Source of the DNA: Clostridia bacterium
Lineage (GTDB): Bacteria; Bacillota; Clostridia; Monoglobales; Monoglobaceae
Length of the DNA: 64,000 bases
Direction of reading: 5' to 3'
Assembly (NCBI GenBank): GCA_017409575.1
Contig: JAFQSM010000080.1
Location: 1-64,000, forward strand
Numbering within the stretch: position 1 is the stretch's first letter; each line of letters opens with the position of its first letter. Below are positions 33,925 to 43,162 of this stretch, piece after piece. The notes beneath the pieces are model-generated. The model made no database searches. It was not told the DNA's origin and saw only the letters and a program-made list of their open reading frames with translations. The position numbers and the translations under genes were made by a program.

Positions 33925-33953
33925 AGTATATCACTCAAAATGGGCAATGTCAA
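33925..33953 (-). promoter_or_regulatory. Sigma-A promoter of the pheST T-box transcript
   Basis: On the minus strand TTGACA (33948-33953) and TATACT (33925-33930) are 17 bases apart, just upstream of the T-box leader. Confidence 0.85.
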
Positions 33954-33965
33954 GGCTTTTATTTG

Positions 33966-34211
33966 TTATTCTGCCATTACTTCATAAAGTGTTGCGGCTT
34001 CGCTTTTGCCGACCTGTTCGCGCACATCGGTCACTTTTATTCTGAGAGTCCGGCTTCCGAATCTGATTTCCATCTCGTCACCCACTTTTACATCATACGA
34101 CGCCTTTACCACCTTGCCGTTTACCGAAATTCTTCCGGCATCACACGCCTCGTTGGCTATGGTGCGGCGTTTAATCAGACGCGAAACTTTTAAATATTTA
34201 TCAATTCTCAT
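33966..34211 (-). CDS. rqcP: S4-domain RNA-binding protein, RqcP/YabO type
   Basis: 81 residues from the ATG (MRIDKYLKVSRLIKRR), with GAGGAATAGGACT just upstream overlapping the end of mazG. The whole protein is one S4 domain: SRLIKRRTIANEACDAG, RISVNGKVVKASYDVKVGD and a short tail. RqcP binds the 50S subunit and tRNA in the alanine-tailing quality-control pathway with RqcH. Its placement after spoVB-mazG is the usual Firmicutes order (spoVT/yabM-yabN-yabO), which supports the call. Confidence 0.88.
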   Translation of the reverse strand: MRIDKYLKVSRLIKRRTIANEACDAGRISVNGKVVKASYDVKVGDEMEIRFGSRTLRIKVTDVREQVGKSEAATLYEVMAE

Positions 34212-34215
34212 AGTC

Positions 34216-34905
34216 CTATTCCTCGTGTTTTGAAAATTCCTCAACAAAAGAGTTTGTGTATCTGCTGAGCGCTGTCTCGGCATCCACATCAAGAGCTTTG
34301 GCAACCGAAACAAGCTCGAAGAGCATTTTTCCGATATATTTTTCCGAAACCTCTTTTGTATCATTTCCGCTTAGAACATTTGTCATCTTGGATATACTTT
34401 CGGCAACTACCTGAGGGGTATTGAATATATATCCTCCTTTTTCAGCCTTTGACTGAACTTTTTCTGCACGCATCAATGCCGGAAGGCTTTTTGCAATACC
34501 TTCCATATCCTCACCGATGGTCTTTTGACCTCGTTCTTCGCGTTTTATACGGCTCCAGTTGTCCAGAACCTCGGCGCTGTCTTTGACCTCAACATCACCA
34601 AATACATGCGGATGCCTTGTTATAAGCTTGCTGCACACAGCCGATATAACATCATCAATATTATATTCATTGTTTTCCTTGCCTATCTGGGCATGGAAAA
34701 CCACCTGCAAAATAAGGTCTCCGCTTTCGTCTGCCATTTTTTCAAAATCCTTGCTTTCCAGAACTTCAATAAGCTCATAACCCTCTTCAATTATACTGTG
34801 CTTTATGCTTTCGTGGGTTTGTTCCCTGTCCCATGGACAGCCGTTCTCGCCCCTAAGCTTTTCAACAATATCCAGCAAATCCTGAAATGTGTATTTTTTA
34901 TCCAT
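34216..34905 (-). CDS. mazG: MazG nucleoside triphosphate pyrophosphohydrolase
   Basis: 229 residues. The first domain has the MazG signature: CPWDREQTHESIKHSIIEEG (about residues 23-42), EEGYELIEVLES, and the DESGDLILQVVFHA segment with the metal-binding EExxE/D pattern (about 58-72). A shorter second MazG-like half follows. It hydrolyses nucleoside triphosphates such as dUTP or oxidised NTPs. Unlike Bacillus YabN it lacks the N-terminal methylase domain. It is co-transcribed with spoVB and rqcP. Confidence 0.93.
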   Translation of the reverse strand: MDKKYTFQDLLDIVEKLRGENGCPWDREQTHESIKHSIIEEGYELIEVLESKDFEKMADESGDLILQVVFHAQIGKENNEYNIDDVISAVCSKLITRHPHVFGDVEVKDSAEVLDNWSRIKREERGQKTIGEDMEGIAKSLPALMRAEKVQSKAEKGGYIFNTPQVVAESISKMTNVLSGNDTKEVSEKYIGKMLFELVSVAKALDVDAETALSRYTNSFVEEFSKHEE

Positions 34906-34937
34906 AGTAATTCCCCTTCCAAAATCTTTGCGAATAT

Positions 34938-36668
34938 TTAAATCAATCGGTATCTTTCTAAAATTTCTGCAAGCTTTGCGCCTTTTGGCAAATTAAGAAT
35001 ATCTTCTTTGCTGAGGCATCTTACAAACACCAATGCTGCGGCATATACTGCTGCTGCTATTCCTATAGCCATAAAGGTAACAATTCTTGAGCCGGGAATA
35101 AGCTGCGAAAGCAGATTGTAAGAAAGCAGTGCCGCCGCACCCATTATAACAGATGCAACAAGTGGCTTTATAACCATATAAACAAAGCTGAGTCTTATTT
35201 TAAGCATACTGATAATGCAAATTATATTCAAAACTGCAATAACTCCGTAGCAAGCCGTTGTGGCAATGGGTGCCGCATCAATACCCCACACAGGGATAAG
35301 AAAATAATTCATCAAAACCTTTATTACTCCGCCTACAAGCATATTCACTACCGGAACATACACTTTTCCGTATGCCTGCAAAACCGCATTGCTTACCGAA
35401 ACAAGCGCAACAAAAACAACTGCAAGCGAAAGTCTTTGAAGCAGAATACTTGCATTTGCATCACTGTAAAGCACCCTTAAAATCGGCTCGGACAAAAGGA
35501 AAAATCCCATTGCGCAAGGCAGAGCAAAAAGCACCGTTATTCTAAGCACACTGGCGGTTATTGTTTTAGCCTGGTTAAGATTTTTTTCGGCTATTGCAGT
35601 AGATATCGCAGGGACAATACTCATGCTGAGTGCCACTACAATAGTAAGAGGCAAATTGAACATTGTCTGCGCCTGCCCGGTATACATACCATAAAGGGAA
35701 TTTGCCTTCTTTTGCAAAAGAACGAGTCCATCCCAGCCTTCCTCTGCCGCCGAACGCGCAAACTCTGTACCTTCGGCAAATATATAAGAATACTTTTCAA
35801 AAACATCGGAGTTTACCACAAGCCTGTTCATAATTGTCGCAAGGTCAACAAGGCTTGTAAGGCTTGAAACTGACGCCCCTATTGTAATAGGTATGGCAAT
35901 CAGTACCAGATTCTTCATTATATTCATCCGGCTTCGGACAACTTGCCCCTGTAATGGTCTTACCTTTTTTTCGCGGCAGGTATAGATAATCATCATAAGT
36001 AAAAGTGCAAGAAAGGTACCTGCTGTCACACCAAAAATCGCACCTGTTGCAGAATACACCGTGCGGTTGTGTATGGATGAAATCTGGTTGGCTGAAAAAT
36101 CAACCACTTTTGCAATGTCTGGGTTTACCGCCATTCTGACAAACAGAAGCGCTGCCGCAATTCCCAAAACCAGCTTTGTCAAAGACTCGACAACTTCGGA
36201 CGCGGCGGTCGGGTACATATTTTGCTTGCCCTGAAAATATCCGCGGTAAGCAGACACAATCGATACAAAAAAAACTGCAGGAGAAATAACCCTTATACCC
36301 ATAGCGGAGTCGGGATTTCCCAAAAGCCCGGCAAGGCTGTCTGCAAACGCATAAAGAACGATGCTTCCAACAATTCCAATGGTACCAAGCAGTACAAAGG
36401 CTGTTTCAAAAATTCGTCTGGCATCATATTCGTCTTCCTTTGCTATACTTTCTGCAACCATTTTCGAAACTGCAATCGGAAAGCCCGCTGTCGCAATTAT
36501 AAACATAAATGTATAAATCTGATAAGCAACATTAAAAATGCCGTTGCCCTCTTTGCCGATAAGCTCATAAAGCGGCACTTTGAAAAAGGCACCTATTATT
36601 TTAACCAAAAAATTTGCTGCCGCCAAAATCAAAGCGCCTTTCAAGAATTTACTTCCCTTATCTTTCAA
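34938..36668 (-). CDS. spoVB: SpoVB/MurJ-type flippase of the MOP superfamily
   Basis: 576 residues with about 14 membrane helices. From the TTG at 36668, nine bases behind GGAAAGG, the protein begins KDKGSKFLKGALILAAANFL, like other SpoVB proteins. A TTG start at 36692 would add eight residues with a poorer ribosome site. The segment ATAGFPIAVSKMVAE (about residues 62-76) is typical. It is likely to flip lipid-linked peptidoglycan or spore-cortex precursors. It is first in spoVB-mazG-rqcP. Confidence 0.88.
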   Translation of the reverse strand: MKDKGSKFLKGALILAAANFLVKIIGAFFKVPLYELIGKEGNGIFNVAYQIYTFMFIIATAGFPIAVSKMVAESIAKEDEYDARRIFETAFVLLGTIGIVGSIVLYAFADSLAGLLGNPDSAMGIRVISPAVFFVSIVSAYRGYFQGKQNMYPTAASEVVESLTKLVLGIAAALLFVRMAVNPDIAKVVDFSANQISSIHNRTVYSATGAIFGVTAGTFLALLLMMIIYTCREKKVRPLQGQVVRSRMNIMKNLVLIAIPITIGASVSSLTSLVDLATIMNRLVVNSDVFEKYSYIFAEGTEFARSAAEEGWDGLVLLQKKANSLYGMYTGQAQTMFNLPLTIVVALSMSIVPAISTAIAEKNLNQAKTITASVLRITVLFALPCAMGFFLLSEPILRVLYSDANASILLQRLSLAVVFVALVSVSNAVLQAYGKVYVPVVNMLVGGVIKVLMNYFLIPVWGIDAAPIATTACYGVIAVLNIICIISMLKIRLSFVYMVIKPLVASVIMGAAALLSYNLLSQLIPGSRIVTFMAIGIAAAVYAAALVFVRCLSKEDILNLPKGAKLAEILERYRLI

Positions 36669-37025
36669 AAGTTTCACCCTTTCCTGTGGCAAAATCCTAT
36701 TTTTATTTATATTATCACGGTCTGATATTTTATTCTGATTTATATGCTATATTTTCGCCAATTCCCCAAATAGAATACTACAAATTCCCAAACTCGTCAA
36801 GTCGCCCGAGCTCTTGCAAAAACAGCTTTTTATTAGATTTCTTCAAAAAAACTTTGCCTTTAGTTTACATAACTTTTAGCTTGTTTCGCAAAATTCTCCT
36901 CTATTGCCTGTTTTTACTGCATTTTTTTATTTGTCGAATTTTGTAAATCATATTGTGTGGTAATATTTTCCGTGTGCTATAAAATGTTTTATAAGACTTA
37001 AAAACTTTCACGGAGGTAAATCTAA
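36669..37025. other. Intergenic region between divergent spoVB and the small plus-strand gene
   Basis: About 355 bases with no gene. The plus-strand gene is led by CACGGAGGTAAATCTAA. A TATAAA at about 36979 lacks a -35 box at good spacing, so no promoter is called with confidence. T-rich runs dominate the middle. Confidence 0.4.
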
Positions 37026-37289
37026 ATGAACGAAAGTTTAGAAAAAACACTGGTTTTGACTGCGCACCAGATAAACTACTTCACCATACGCAGCAACAAA
37101 TCTACAAATAATCGTCTTTATGGAATTATGGCAGAAGCAACAAACGACAAAACTGACTTTGGAATTGCAGAAAATCTTTTCTTTACGCAAGCCGAAGCAG
37201 CCGAATACTGCAAATGGCTTGCAGACAATGAAGTTTATCCAATCACACTTTGCGATGTTCTGGGCAATATCTATCATCTCCAAATCTGA
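37026..37289 (+). CDS. Small DUF6514-like protein, unknown function
   Basis: 87 residues. The pattern NRLYGIMAEATND, then ENLFFTQAEAAEYCKWLADN and EVYPITLCDVLGNIYHL, resembles the short DUF6514 proteins common in Clostridia. No catalytic motif or membrane segment is seen. The start follows CACGGAGGTAAATCTAA. A 12-base-pair inverted repeat (37316-37357) lies downstream, doubling as its likely terminator. Its role is unknown. It is transcribed in the same direction as the MntR-type regulator. Confidence 0.65.
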   Translation: MNESLEKTLVLTAHQINYFTIRSNKSTNNRLYGIMAEATNDKTDFGIAENLFFTQAEAAEYCKWLADNEVYPITLCDVLGNIYHLQI

Positions 37290-37315
37290 CCTTTTGATTT
37301 GCCCTGATGCAACGA

Positions 37316-37364
37316 GAATACTTGTCATTTTCTTTTTAAGATATTTGACAAGTATTCTTTATTT
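37316..37364 (+). terminator. 12-bp inverted repeat: terminator of the DUF6514 gene and possible operator
   Basis: GAATACTTGTCA (37316-37327) and TGACAAGTATTC (37346-37357) are perfect complements with an 18-base loop, followed by TTTATTTT. The right arm contains most of the TTGACA box of the next promoter, so the same repeat may serve as the regulator's operator. Confidence 0.7.
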
Positions 37365-37373
37365 TGGTATAAT
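37345..37373 (+). promoter_or_regulatory. Consensus sigma-A promoter for the MntR-type regulator
   Basis: TTGACA (37345-37350) and TATAAT (37368-37373) are both perfect and 17 bases apart, 42 bases before the ATG at 37415. The inverted repeat 37316-37357 overlaps the -35 box. Confidence 0.9.
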
Positions 37374-37414
37374 AAATAATAACATATTCAAATTTTATTT
37401 TTGAGGTGAACGAA

Positions 37415-37825
37415 ATGAAACACACCGAATCCACCGAAAACTATCTTAAGACTATACTTATTTTATCCGAGCGAAACGGATATGTCCGCAGCATAGATAT
37501 CGTTCGTGAGCTTTCGTTTTCAAAGCCCAGCGTTTCGGCTGCCATGAAAAGCTTTCGCGAAAAAGACTATATTAATGTAGACGATGACGGCAAAATAACA
37601 CTTACTCCGTCAGGACTTAAAATTGCCGAAGAGGTTTATGAAAGGTATCTGATTTTGTCAGCCGCACTTATCGCTTTGGGAGTTGACGAAGAAACTGCCT
37701 TTGAAGACAGTTGCAGACTTGAACATTCATTAAGCGAAAAAAGCTTTGACAAAATCAAACGCCATTTCGAAAATCAAAAGACACCCTCAAGTCATTCCAG
37801 GGACATAGATGTTGTTCTTTTATAA
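37415..37825 (+). CDS. DtxR/MntR-family metal-dependent regulator
   Basis: 136 residues from the ATG behind GAGGTGAACGAA; the in-frame GTG nine bases earlier lies inside that ribosome site. KHTESTENYLKTILILSERN is the MntR-like N-terminus, then a winged helix (VRSIDIVRELSFSKPSVSAAMK), and the dimer/metal region with EDSCRLEHSLSEKSFDKI, where the E..xEH pattern resembles the MntR metal site. It has no C-terminal SH3 domain, as in MntR. It should sense manganese or iron in the cytoplasm and repress metal uptake genes. No transporter is adjacent; it may regulate itself through the overlapping repeat. Confidence 0.85.
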   Translation: MKHTESTENYLKTILILSERNGYVRSIDIVRELSFSKPSVSAAMKSFREKDYINVDDDGKITLTPSGLKIAEEVYERYLILSAALIALGVDEETAFEDSCRLEHSLSEKSFDKIKRHFENQKTPSSHSRDIDVVLL

Positions 37826-37843
37826 GAGTTATTTACTGCAAAG

Positions 37844-37876
37844 AAAAAGACAGAAACGAATGTTTCTGTCTTTTTT
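37844..37876. terminator. Bidirectional terminator between mntR-like gene and rubrerythrin
   Basis: AAAAAGACAGAAAC and GTTTCTGTCTTTTT around GAAT, with T and A runs on opposite sides. It serves the convergent regulator (plus) and rubrerythrin (minus) genes. Confidence 0.9.
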
Positions 37877-37888
37877 GTATCTTGTATC

Positions 37889-38425
37889 TTAGTAATTCTC
37901 TGCGTGAATTTCGAAATAGCTTTTCGGATGTGCACAAGTCGGGCAAAGTTCGGGGGCAGAGGTTCCTACTATAATATGTCCGCAGTTGCGACATTCCCAA
38001 ACCTTTACTTCGCTCTTTGCAAATACTTCTTCCATCTCAACATTCTTAAGAAGTGCACGATAGCGTTCTTCGTGATGCTTTTCGATTGCTGCTACCAGTC
38101 TGAACTTTGCAGCAAGTTCCTTAAAGCCTTCTTCTTCTGCGGTCTTGGCAAATTCTGCATACATATCTGTCCATTCGTAGTTTTCACCCTCTGCTGCGTG
38201 TAGAAGATTTTCAGCAGTATCGCCTATGCCGTTTAACTCTTTAAACCACATTTTTGCATGTTCTTTTTCGTTGTCGGCTGTCTTCAAGAACAAAGCAGCA
38301 ATTTGCTCAAAGCCCTCTTTTTTTGCTTTTGATGCAAAATATGTATACTTGTTTCTTGCCTGTGACTCCCCTGCAAAAGCAGCCTCAAGATTTTTTTCTG
38401 TCTGTGTTCCTGCGTATTTGTTCAT
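37889..38425 (-). CDS. rbr: Rubrerythrin
   Basis: 178 residues. A ferritin-like diiron domain with [18 protein letters not shown] (about residues 9-26) and paired EKEH and EKHHEER motifs precedes a C-terminal rubredoxin domain with CRNCGH and CPTCAH (about 145-166). It reduces hydrogen peroxide with electrons from NADH through a rubredoxin, protecting an anaerobe from oxygen. The ATG follows AAGGAGGAACAAAA. It appears to be transcribed after the VanZ gene or alone. Confidence 0.96.
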   Translation of the reverse strand: MNKYAGTQTEKNLEAAFAGESQARNKYTYFASKAKKEGFEQIAALFLKTADNEKEHAKMWFKELNGIGDTAENLLHAAEGENYEWTDMYAEFAKTAEEEGFKELAAKFRLVAAIEKHHEERYRALLKNVEMEEVFAKSEVKVWECRNCGHIIVGTSAPELCPTCAHPKSYFEIHAENY

Positions 38426-38445
38426 TTTTTGTTCCTCCTTATATT

Positions 38446-38916
38446 TTATTTATATTGTTTTTTGGATTGAAAAATAAAAATTACCAGCAGCAAAGCACCT
38501 GCCCCACACAGCGCCCCTGCCGTGTCAATTAAAACATCGCTTATTCTTCCGGCACGCCCGGGCACAAAAATCTGATGAATTTCGTCGCTGCAGGCATAAA
38601 GCATGGATAAAAGCACGGAATTAATCAGCGGTTTCAAAAGACCTGATCTGTATTGCCCTATAAGCAAAAATATCAGTCCGCCAAGTACCGCATATATCGA
38701 AAAATGTGCCCCTTTGCGAACTATGTGATTAAGTCTTGCGGCAATCTGACTTACTGTCTCATCATCAAGTGAATTGTCTGCATCAAGAAATCTTATAATC
38801 ATCGACATAAACGATGTGCTGGTCTGGTCCGACTCGTTTGCCTCCTGTGCCGAAAATCCAAAAATCAATGACATACACAAAATCACCAGTATCCAAAGGA
38901 TTATTTTTTTGCACAT
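38446..38916 (-). CDS. VanZ-family membrane protein
   Basis: 156 residues from the ATG behind TAGGTGAAGATT; the GTG nine bases earlier is inside that site. Four hydrophobic helices, with [15 protein letters not shown] (about residues 88-102) and [20 protein letters not shown] (about 127-146), the VanZ signature. The family is linked to glycopeptide resistance in enterococci, but most clostridial members have unknown function. It starts ten bases after the creatininase stop, so the two are co-transcribed. Confidence 0.9.
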   Translation of the reverse strand: MCKKIILWILVILCMSLIFGFSAQEANESDQTSTSFMSMIIRFLDADNSLDDETVSQIAARLNHIVRKGAHFSIYAVLGGLIFLLIGQYRSGLLKPLINSVLLSMLYACSDEIHQIFVPGRAGRISDVLIDTAGALCGAGALLLVIFIFQSKKQYK

Positions 38917-38925
38917 AATCTTCAC

Positions 38926-39783
38926 CTATTTCGAATGTGGTCTTTGCTTTTCAAGCCATTCACGCTTATATTCTTCGGATATAGTTTCTTCTTTTAAAAA
39001 TTTAAGGACCCCACAAAGTCTTCCAACCGAATAATCAAGCATAGCTCTTGCAATGCGCTCGTTCATACCATCGTGCATATCGCCTTCGCACGAATTTGGG
39101 AAGTTTGCCATCCAGGCAAAAGGCGTGTTTATTCTTCGGTTTGAGAATTCATCAAAACGATGTGTCGACAAATTGCTTTCCTGATTTACCTTGTCAAGCC
39201 GTACGGTCTCGGGCCTGACGCCATAAACCCACCCTGTCTCAATAAAATCAGCGTGTCCAAATCGCTTTTTTTCATCTATATAACTTTGCAGAATTTTGCG
39301 GTCCTCTGTTGTAAGGTATTCATACCCCTCGTTGAGTATCTTTTTGGGAGTAGCAAAATCCGACCCAAGTGAATAATCAAAAACTGAATATGGCGTCTTT
39401 TCATAAAGCAACGATCTGAGAAAGTACGAAATCATGGCCTGATTTCCGCCATGCCCGTTATAAAGCAGAATTTTGTCAAACCCATTCCGATAAATCTCGT
39501 CGCAGGTCTCTTTGAGAATTTGAAGTCTTAAACTTGGGCTAAAAATTACTGTCCCCAAAAATTCCCCCGCACCTGTCTTTTCGCCAAAGTACATTGAAGG
39601 AAACACACAAGCTGTCTCTTCTTCCGCTGCACGACGGGCAATCTCTGTAATATGAATTACATCGGTCCCAACCGGAAGATGCTGTCCGTGTTTTTCAAGG
39701 CATCCTACCGGAACAATACAAAGCCCGGCAGATTTTTGTATCGCCTCTTTAAATTCTTCTTCTCGCAGATTCTCCCACAACAT
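38926..39783 (-). CDS. Creatininase-family amidohydrolase
   Basis: 285 residues from the ATG (MLWENLREEEFKEA) behind GGGTGATAGTATTT. Metal ligands are visible in VPVGCLEKHGQHLPVGTD (about residues 25-42) and LYNGHGGNQAM (about 112-122), and in MHDGMNERIA near the end. The family hydrolyses cyclic or linear amides; members include creatininase, FAPy deformylase and MftE. The substrate is not evident. It is followed by the VanZ gene. Confidence 0.87.
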   Translation of the reverse strand: MLWENLREEEFKEAIQKSAGLCIVPVGCLEKHGQHLPVGTDVIHITEIARRAAEEETACVFPSMYFGEKTGAGEFLGTVIFSPSLRLQILKETCDEIYRNGFDKILLYNGHGGNQAMISYFLRSLLYEKTPYSVFDYSLGSDFATPKKILNEGYEYLTTEDRKILQSYIDEKKRFGHADFIETGWVYGVRPETVRLDKVNQESNLSTHRFDEFSNRRINTPFAWMANFPNSCEGDMHDGMNERIARAMLDYSVGRLCGVLKFLKEETISEEYKREWLEKQRPHSK

Positions 39784-39817
39784 AAATACTATCACCCAAT
39801 ACTAATAAATATTATCC

Positions 39818-41113
39818 TTATTTATCTTCTTTTTTCACCTTTTCAAGCAAAGTTACTCTTCGGTTTTTAACCTCTTCAGACATAGGTGTTATTTCGCCTG
39901 CAGCAGTGAGTGCCATTTTTGTCATAAGTGGTCCAAAAAGTTCGTAGATAAGAACTGCAAACAAGGTGATGTTTCGTATCAGATGGCCCTCAGCGCCAAG
40001 TTGCATTGCTGTTGCACACATACCAAGTGCCACACCTGCCTGAGGAAGAAGCGTTATACCAAGATACCTGCAAATCTCTTTTGAACATTTCGTTACTTTT
40101 GCGCTTGCAAATGACCCAAAATATTTACCTAACGAGCGGAAAATAATATATACAATACCTATTACCACAATTGCCGAATCAGTAAACACTCCCAACTCGA
40201 GAGCCGCACCGCTTACAACAAAGAATACAGCGAAGAGCGGTGAAGTCCATTTGTCTGCCGCTTCCATAAGATTTTCGGAAAGCGGACATATGTTACAAAA
40301 TACGGTTCCTAGCATCATACAGGTAAGAAGCGAAGAAAATGCAATATGCACTGGTCCTGCCGAAAAACTGATTGTAGAAAGCGCAACGGTAAGAAGTACC
40401 ACCGCTATCGTCAGATTCAATCTGTTTGTATTTGAGTTAAAGAATTTTTCAAGCCAGGTAAGAATACATCCCATAACCGCGCCCAATCCCAATGAGCATG
40501 CAATCTCAATCAAAGGATTAAGGAAAATTGACGCCATATCAGCCGAGCCGACCATCAAAGTTTTTGCAATTCCAAAAGATACTGCAAAAACAATCAAGCC
40601 AACTGCATCATCAAGGGCAACAATTGGCAAAAGAAGCCTTGTAAGCGGGCCCTTTGCCTTGTATTGACGCACAACCATCAGTGTCGCAGCCGGGGCTGTT
40701 GCTGTTGCAATTGCACCCAATGTAATAAGCTGAGGAACAGAAAGTTTGTCAGGCATCATAAGATGAACAACATAAAGTGCCAAATCCACCAGCAAAGTTG
40801 CGGTAAGCGCCTGGAAAATTCCAATTATCAACGCCTGCTTTCCGGTTTTTTTCAATTCACTCGTTCTGAATTCGTTACCAATCGAAAATGCAATAAATCC
40901 AAGAGCTACATCCGAAAGCATCGACAAACTCTCAACATCTGCTGCAGTATGAAAGCCGATTCCCTGAAGTTTCAGAGCGCCCAAACAGTGCGGTCCTATC
41001 AAGACGCCTGCGATAAGATAGGATGTCACCGCAGGAAGTTTGAAAATTTTAAATACTCTTGTCATAAGAAGTCCTGCAAGTAAAGCCACAGAAACAGATA
41101 TGATACCATTCAT
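39818..41113 (-). CDS. CPA2-type cation:proton antiporter
   Basis: 431 residues from the ATG (MNGIISVSVA) about ten bases behind AGAGG. About 12 membrane helices; the repeat motifs GVLIGPHCLGAL, ATATAPAATLMVV and LDDAVGLIVFAVSFG (about residues 164-178, with the Asp-Asp pair near the ion site) fit the Kef/NapA group. There is no RCK or TrkA regulatory domain, so it is a simple antiporter for Na+ or K+. It stands alone in the operon-poor stretch between a creatininase and a radical SAM gene. Confidence 0.85.
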   Translation of the reverse strand: MNGIISVSVALLAGLLMTRVFKIFKLPAVTSYLIAGVLIGPHCLGALKLQGIGFHTAADVESLSMLSDVALGFIAFSIGNEFRTSELKKTGKQALIIGIFQALTATLLVDLALYVVHLMMPDKLSVPQLITLGAIATATAPAATLMVVRQYKAKGPLTRLLLPIVALDDAVGLIVFAVSFGIAKTLMVGSADMASIFLNPLIEIACSLGLGAVMGCILTWLEKFFNSNTNRLNLTIAVVLLTVALSTISFSAGPVHIAFSSLLTCMMLGTVFCNICPLSENLMEAADKWTSPLFAVFFVVSGAALELGVFTDSAIVVIGIVYIIFRSLGKYFGSFASAKVTKCSKEICRYLGITLLPQAGVALGMCATAMQLGAEGHLIRNITLFAVLIYELFGPLMTKMALTAAGEITPMSEEVKNRRVTLLEKVKKEDK

Positions 41114-41211
41114 GAAACATATGCCTCTTTTCTCTTTTAATGTCATTAGAATAATTTTTTTACAAAAACATTATACATCAAAATTTTTAAAAGTCAATGA
41201 AATTAAGCTTT

Positions 41212-42675
41212 TTAATAAATTTTGTACCAGTCGGGTGTACCCACGCCGCTTGAATGCCACATTTCAAACTCGGTTTTCATTGTTTTCATAACCTTGGCAA
41301 GCTCTTTTTCACAGAGCCGGTCTTTTAAAAACTCATACAGATGCGAATACAAGCTTATTCTCTTTACACCCTGACCAAAAAGGTCTTTAGCCTTCCAGTA
41401 CCCGGATAATTCAAGGTAAAAATCAAACGGTGTTTCAAAGTATCCTGTTGCTTTTTTCAAGGTTTCTTTAAATCTTCCCGAATTAAAGTATCTTTCAAGG
41501 ACATCTTCAACTTCTTTAAGCCTGATCACATCATCAAAACTCAGGTCATTTGTAAAAAACACTTCATATGGGGATTCCTGACAAAACTCAATTCCGTAAT
41601 TTCCGGCATTCTTTCTTAAAGCTGAGCCTTTTAAAAGTTTTAAAAATCCCAACTGCAAAACATCCGGTGAAAGGTTGTAAACATCGTTGAAAGACTTCTT
41701 AAACGACAAAAAATCCTCACACGGAAGTCCGGCAATCAAATCAAGATGCAGCATCACATTTGTCTCGTTTTTAAGCCTTGATACATTTTTTGCAAGCTTT
41801 TCCAGATTCATAGTCCTGCTTATTTCCGAAATCGTCCTTTGATTTGTGGTCTGCACTCCGATTTCAAACTGAATTTGCCCCGGCTTTGCCATCTTAAGCA
41901 AATCAATTTCGGCATCTGACAAAAGATCTGCACCTATTTCAAAGTGGAAGCAGGTCTCGCCCTCCAGGCTTAAACAATGCTCCCAAATCCGTATAGCCCT
42001 GTTTTTGTCGGCATTGAATGTTCTGTCCACAAACTTGATTGTCTTTGCTCCGCTTTTTACAAATCTTTCGATTTCCTCTTTGACTCTCTCAAGCGGCAAG
42101 AATCTGACTCCCGATGATGCCGACGACAAACAATACGAGCACGAAAACGGACATCCCCGGCTTGTTTCATAATAAACCAATTTTTCGCCCTTAACGGTCC
42201 TTTTCAGGTCATCGTCCGCATACGGAAAAGGCAACAGATTCATATCTTCAATTCTTTCACCGTACAAAACACATCGTTCGTCAGGTGGCATTTTTATCAG
42301 GTCGGCGACGCAGTTTTCGCCCTCGCCGCAGATTATGTAATCAACAAACGGATTTTCACTCAAAATCTCTTCTGCATCAAACGAAACATCAGGGCCGCCC
42401 AAAAAGATTTTTCGCTCGGGTCTTAACTTTTTAAGACTTTTACAAAGTTTCAAAACGGTTCCTATGTTCCATATATAGCAAGAAAAGCCATACGCATCAC
42501 AATCCTGTGCGTAAAGCTTCGAAATTATATTAAACTGTGGCTCATTGATGGTAAATTCGCAAAATCCACAGTCAAGTCCCTGTTCTTTGCAAACCTGCGA
42601 AATATACCTCACCGCAATATTTGTGTGAACATACTTTGCATTAACCGCAACAAGCATTGTCTTAAGGCTTTTCAT
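41212..42675 (-). CDS. B12-binding radical SAM protein with DUF4080-like tail
   Basis: 487 residues. An N-terminal cobalamin-binding Rossmann region has the YGFSCYIWNIG and LGGPDVSFDAEEIL segments (about residues 61-105). The radical SAM cluster motif is SRGCPFSCSYCLSS (about 168-181), followed by GGE-type and FEIGADLL segments. The C-terminal part resembles DUF4080, found on such proteins in Clostridia. The reaction, probably a methylation or methylthiolation, is unknown. It is 17 bases after luxS and likely in its operon. Confidence 0.87.
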   Translation of the reverse strand: MKSLKTMLVAVNAKYVHTNIAVRYISQVCKEQGLDCGFCEFTINEPQFNIISKLYAQDCDAYGFSCYIWNIGTVLKLCKSLKKLRPERKIFLGGPDVSFDAEEILSENPFVDYIICGEGENCVADLIKMPPDERCVLYGERIEDMNLLPFPYADDDLKRTVKGEKLVYYETSRGCPFSCSYCLSSASSGVRFLPLERVKEEIERFVKSGAKTIKFVDRTFNADKNRAIRIWEHCLSLEGETCFHFEIGADLLSDAEIDLLKMAKPGQIQFEIGVQTTNQRTISEISRTMNLEKLAKNVSRLKNETNVMLHLDLIAGLPCEDFLSFKKSFNDVYNLSPDVLQLGFLKLLKGSALRKNAGNYGIEFCQESPYEVFFTNDLSFDDVIRLKEVEDVLERYFNSGRFKETLKKATGYFETPFDFYLELSGYWKAKDLFGQGVKRISLYSHLYEFLKDRLCEKELAKVMKTMKTEFEMWHSSGVGTPDWYKIY

Positions 42676-42692
42676 TTTTCTCTCCGTTTTTC

Positions 42693-43145
42693 TCAGTAAT
42701 TTAAATCATTTTCGGTCTCATTCTTTATTTTTTCAAGATACTCTGCTGCCTCTTTTGCAGCAATACTGCAGTCGAGGTTTTGATAATTTCCACACTCAAT
42801 CTCGCTGCTGCCCGGCATCTCGCCTTTATAATCCGCGATCTCTTCAAAAACTCTTTTTATCTCGGCAAGGACCGCCTTGTTGTCAGCATCTCTTACCAGC
42901 AAATAAAACCCCGTCTGGCATCCCATCGGTCCCACATATATTGTTTGCTCCGCAAGCACTCCATTCCGCATAAAAGTAGCAAAAAGATGCTCAAACGAAT
43001 GCATAAGAGCATTTGACATAAGATTTCCGGTATTTGGTTTTCGCATACGTATATCATAAGTCGTGATATCCCCATCAATCCGTGAAATATATACCCATTC
43101 TTTTATAAATCGATGATCCACCGTAAAGCTTGCAATTTTTTTCAC
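42693..43145 (-). CDS. luxS: S-ribosylhomocysteine lyase
   Basis: 150 residues from the GTG (MKKIASFTVDH) behind CGGAGGGACGAACT; the longer start at 43184 lies in the preceding gene. Metal ligands are in HSFEHLFATF (HxxEH, about residues 50-54), and the second Cys in PMGCQTGFYL (about 91). It cleaves S-ribosylhomocysteine to homocysteine and the autoinducer-2 precursor DPD, recycling the S-adenosylmethionine by-product. No pfs nucleosidase lies nearby. It sits between two radical SAM genes, both of which use S-adenosylmethionine. Confidence 0.95.
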   Translation of the reverse strand: MKKIASFTVDHRFIKEWVYISRIDGDITTYDIRMRKPNTGNLMSNALMHSFEHLFATFMRNGVLAEQTIYVGPMGCQTGFYLLVRDADNKAVLAEIKRVFEEIADYKGEMPGSSEIECGNYQNLDCSIAAKEAAEYLEKIKNETENDLNY

Positions 43146-43162
43146 AGTTCGTCCCTCCGCTT

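Noticed and set aside
36960-36990. Sigma-A promoter for the 87-residue gene
   Set aside because: TATAAA at about 36979 has no -35 box at 16-18 bases.
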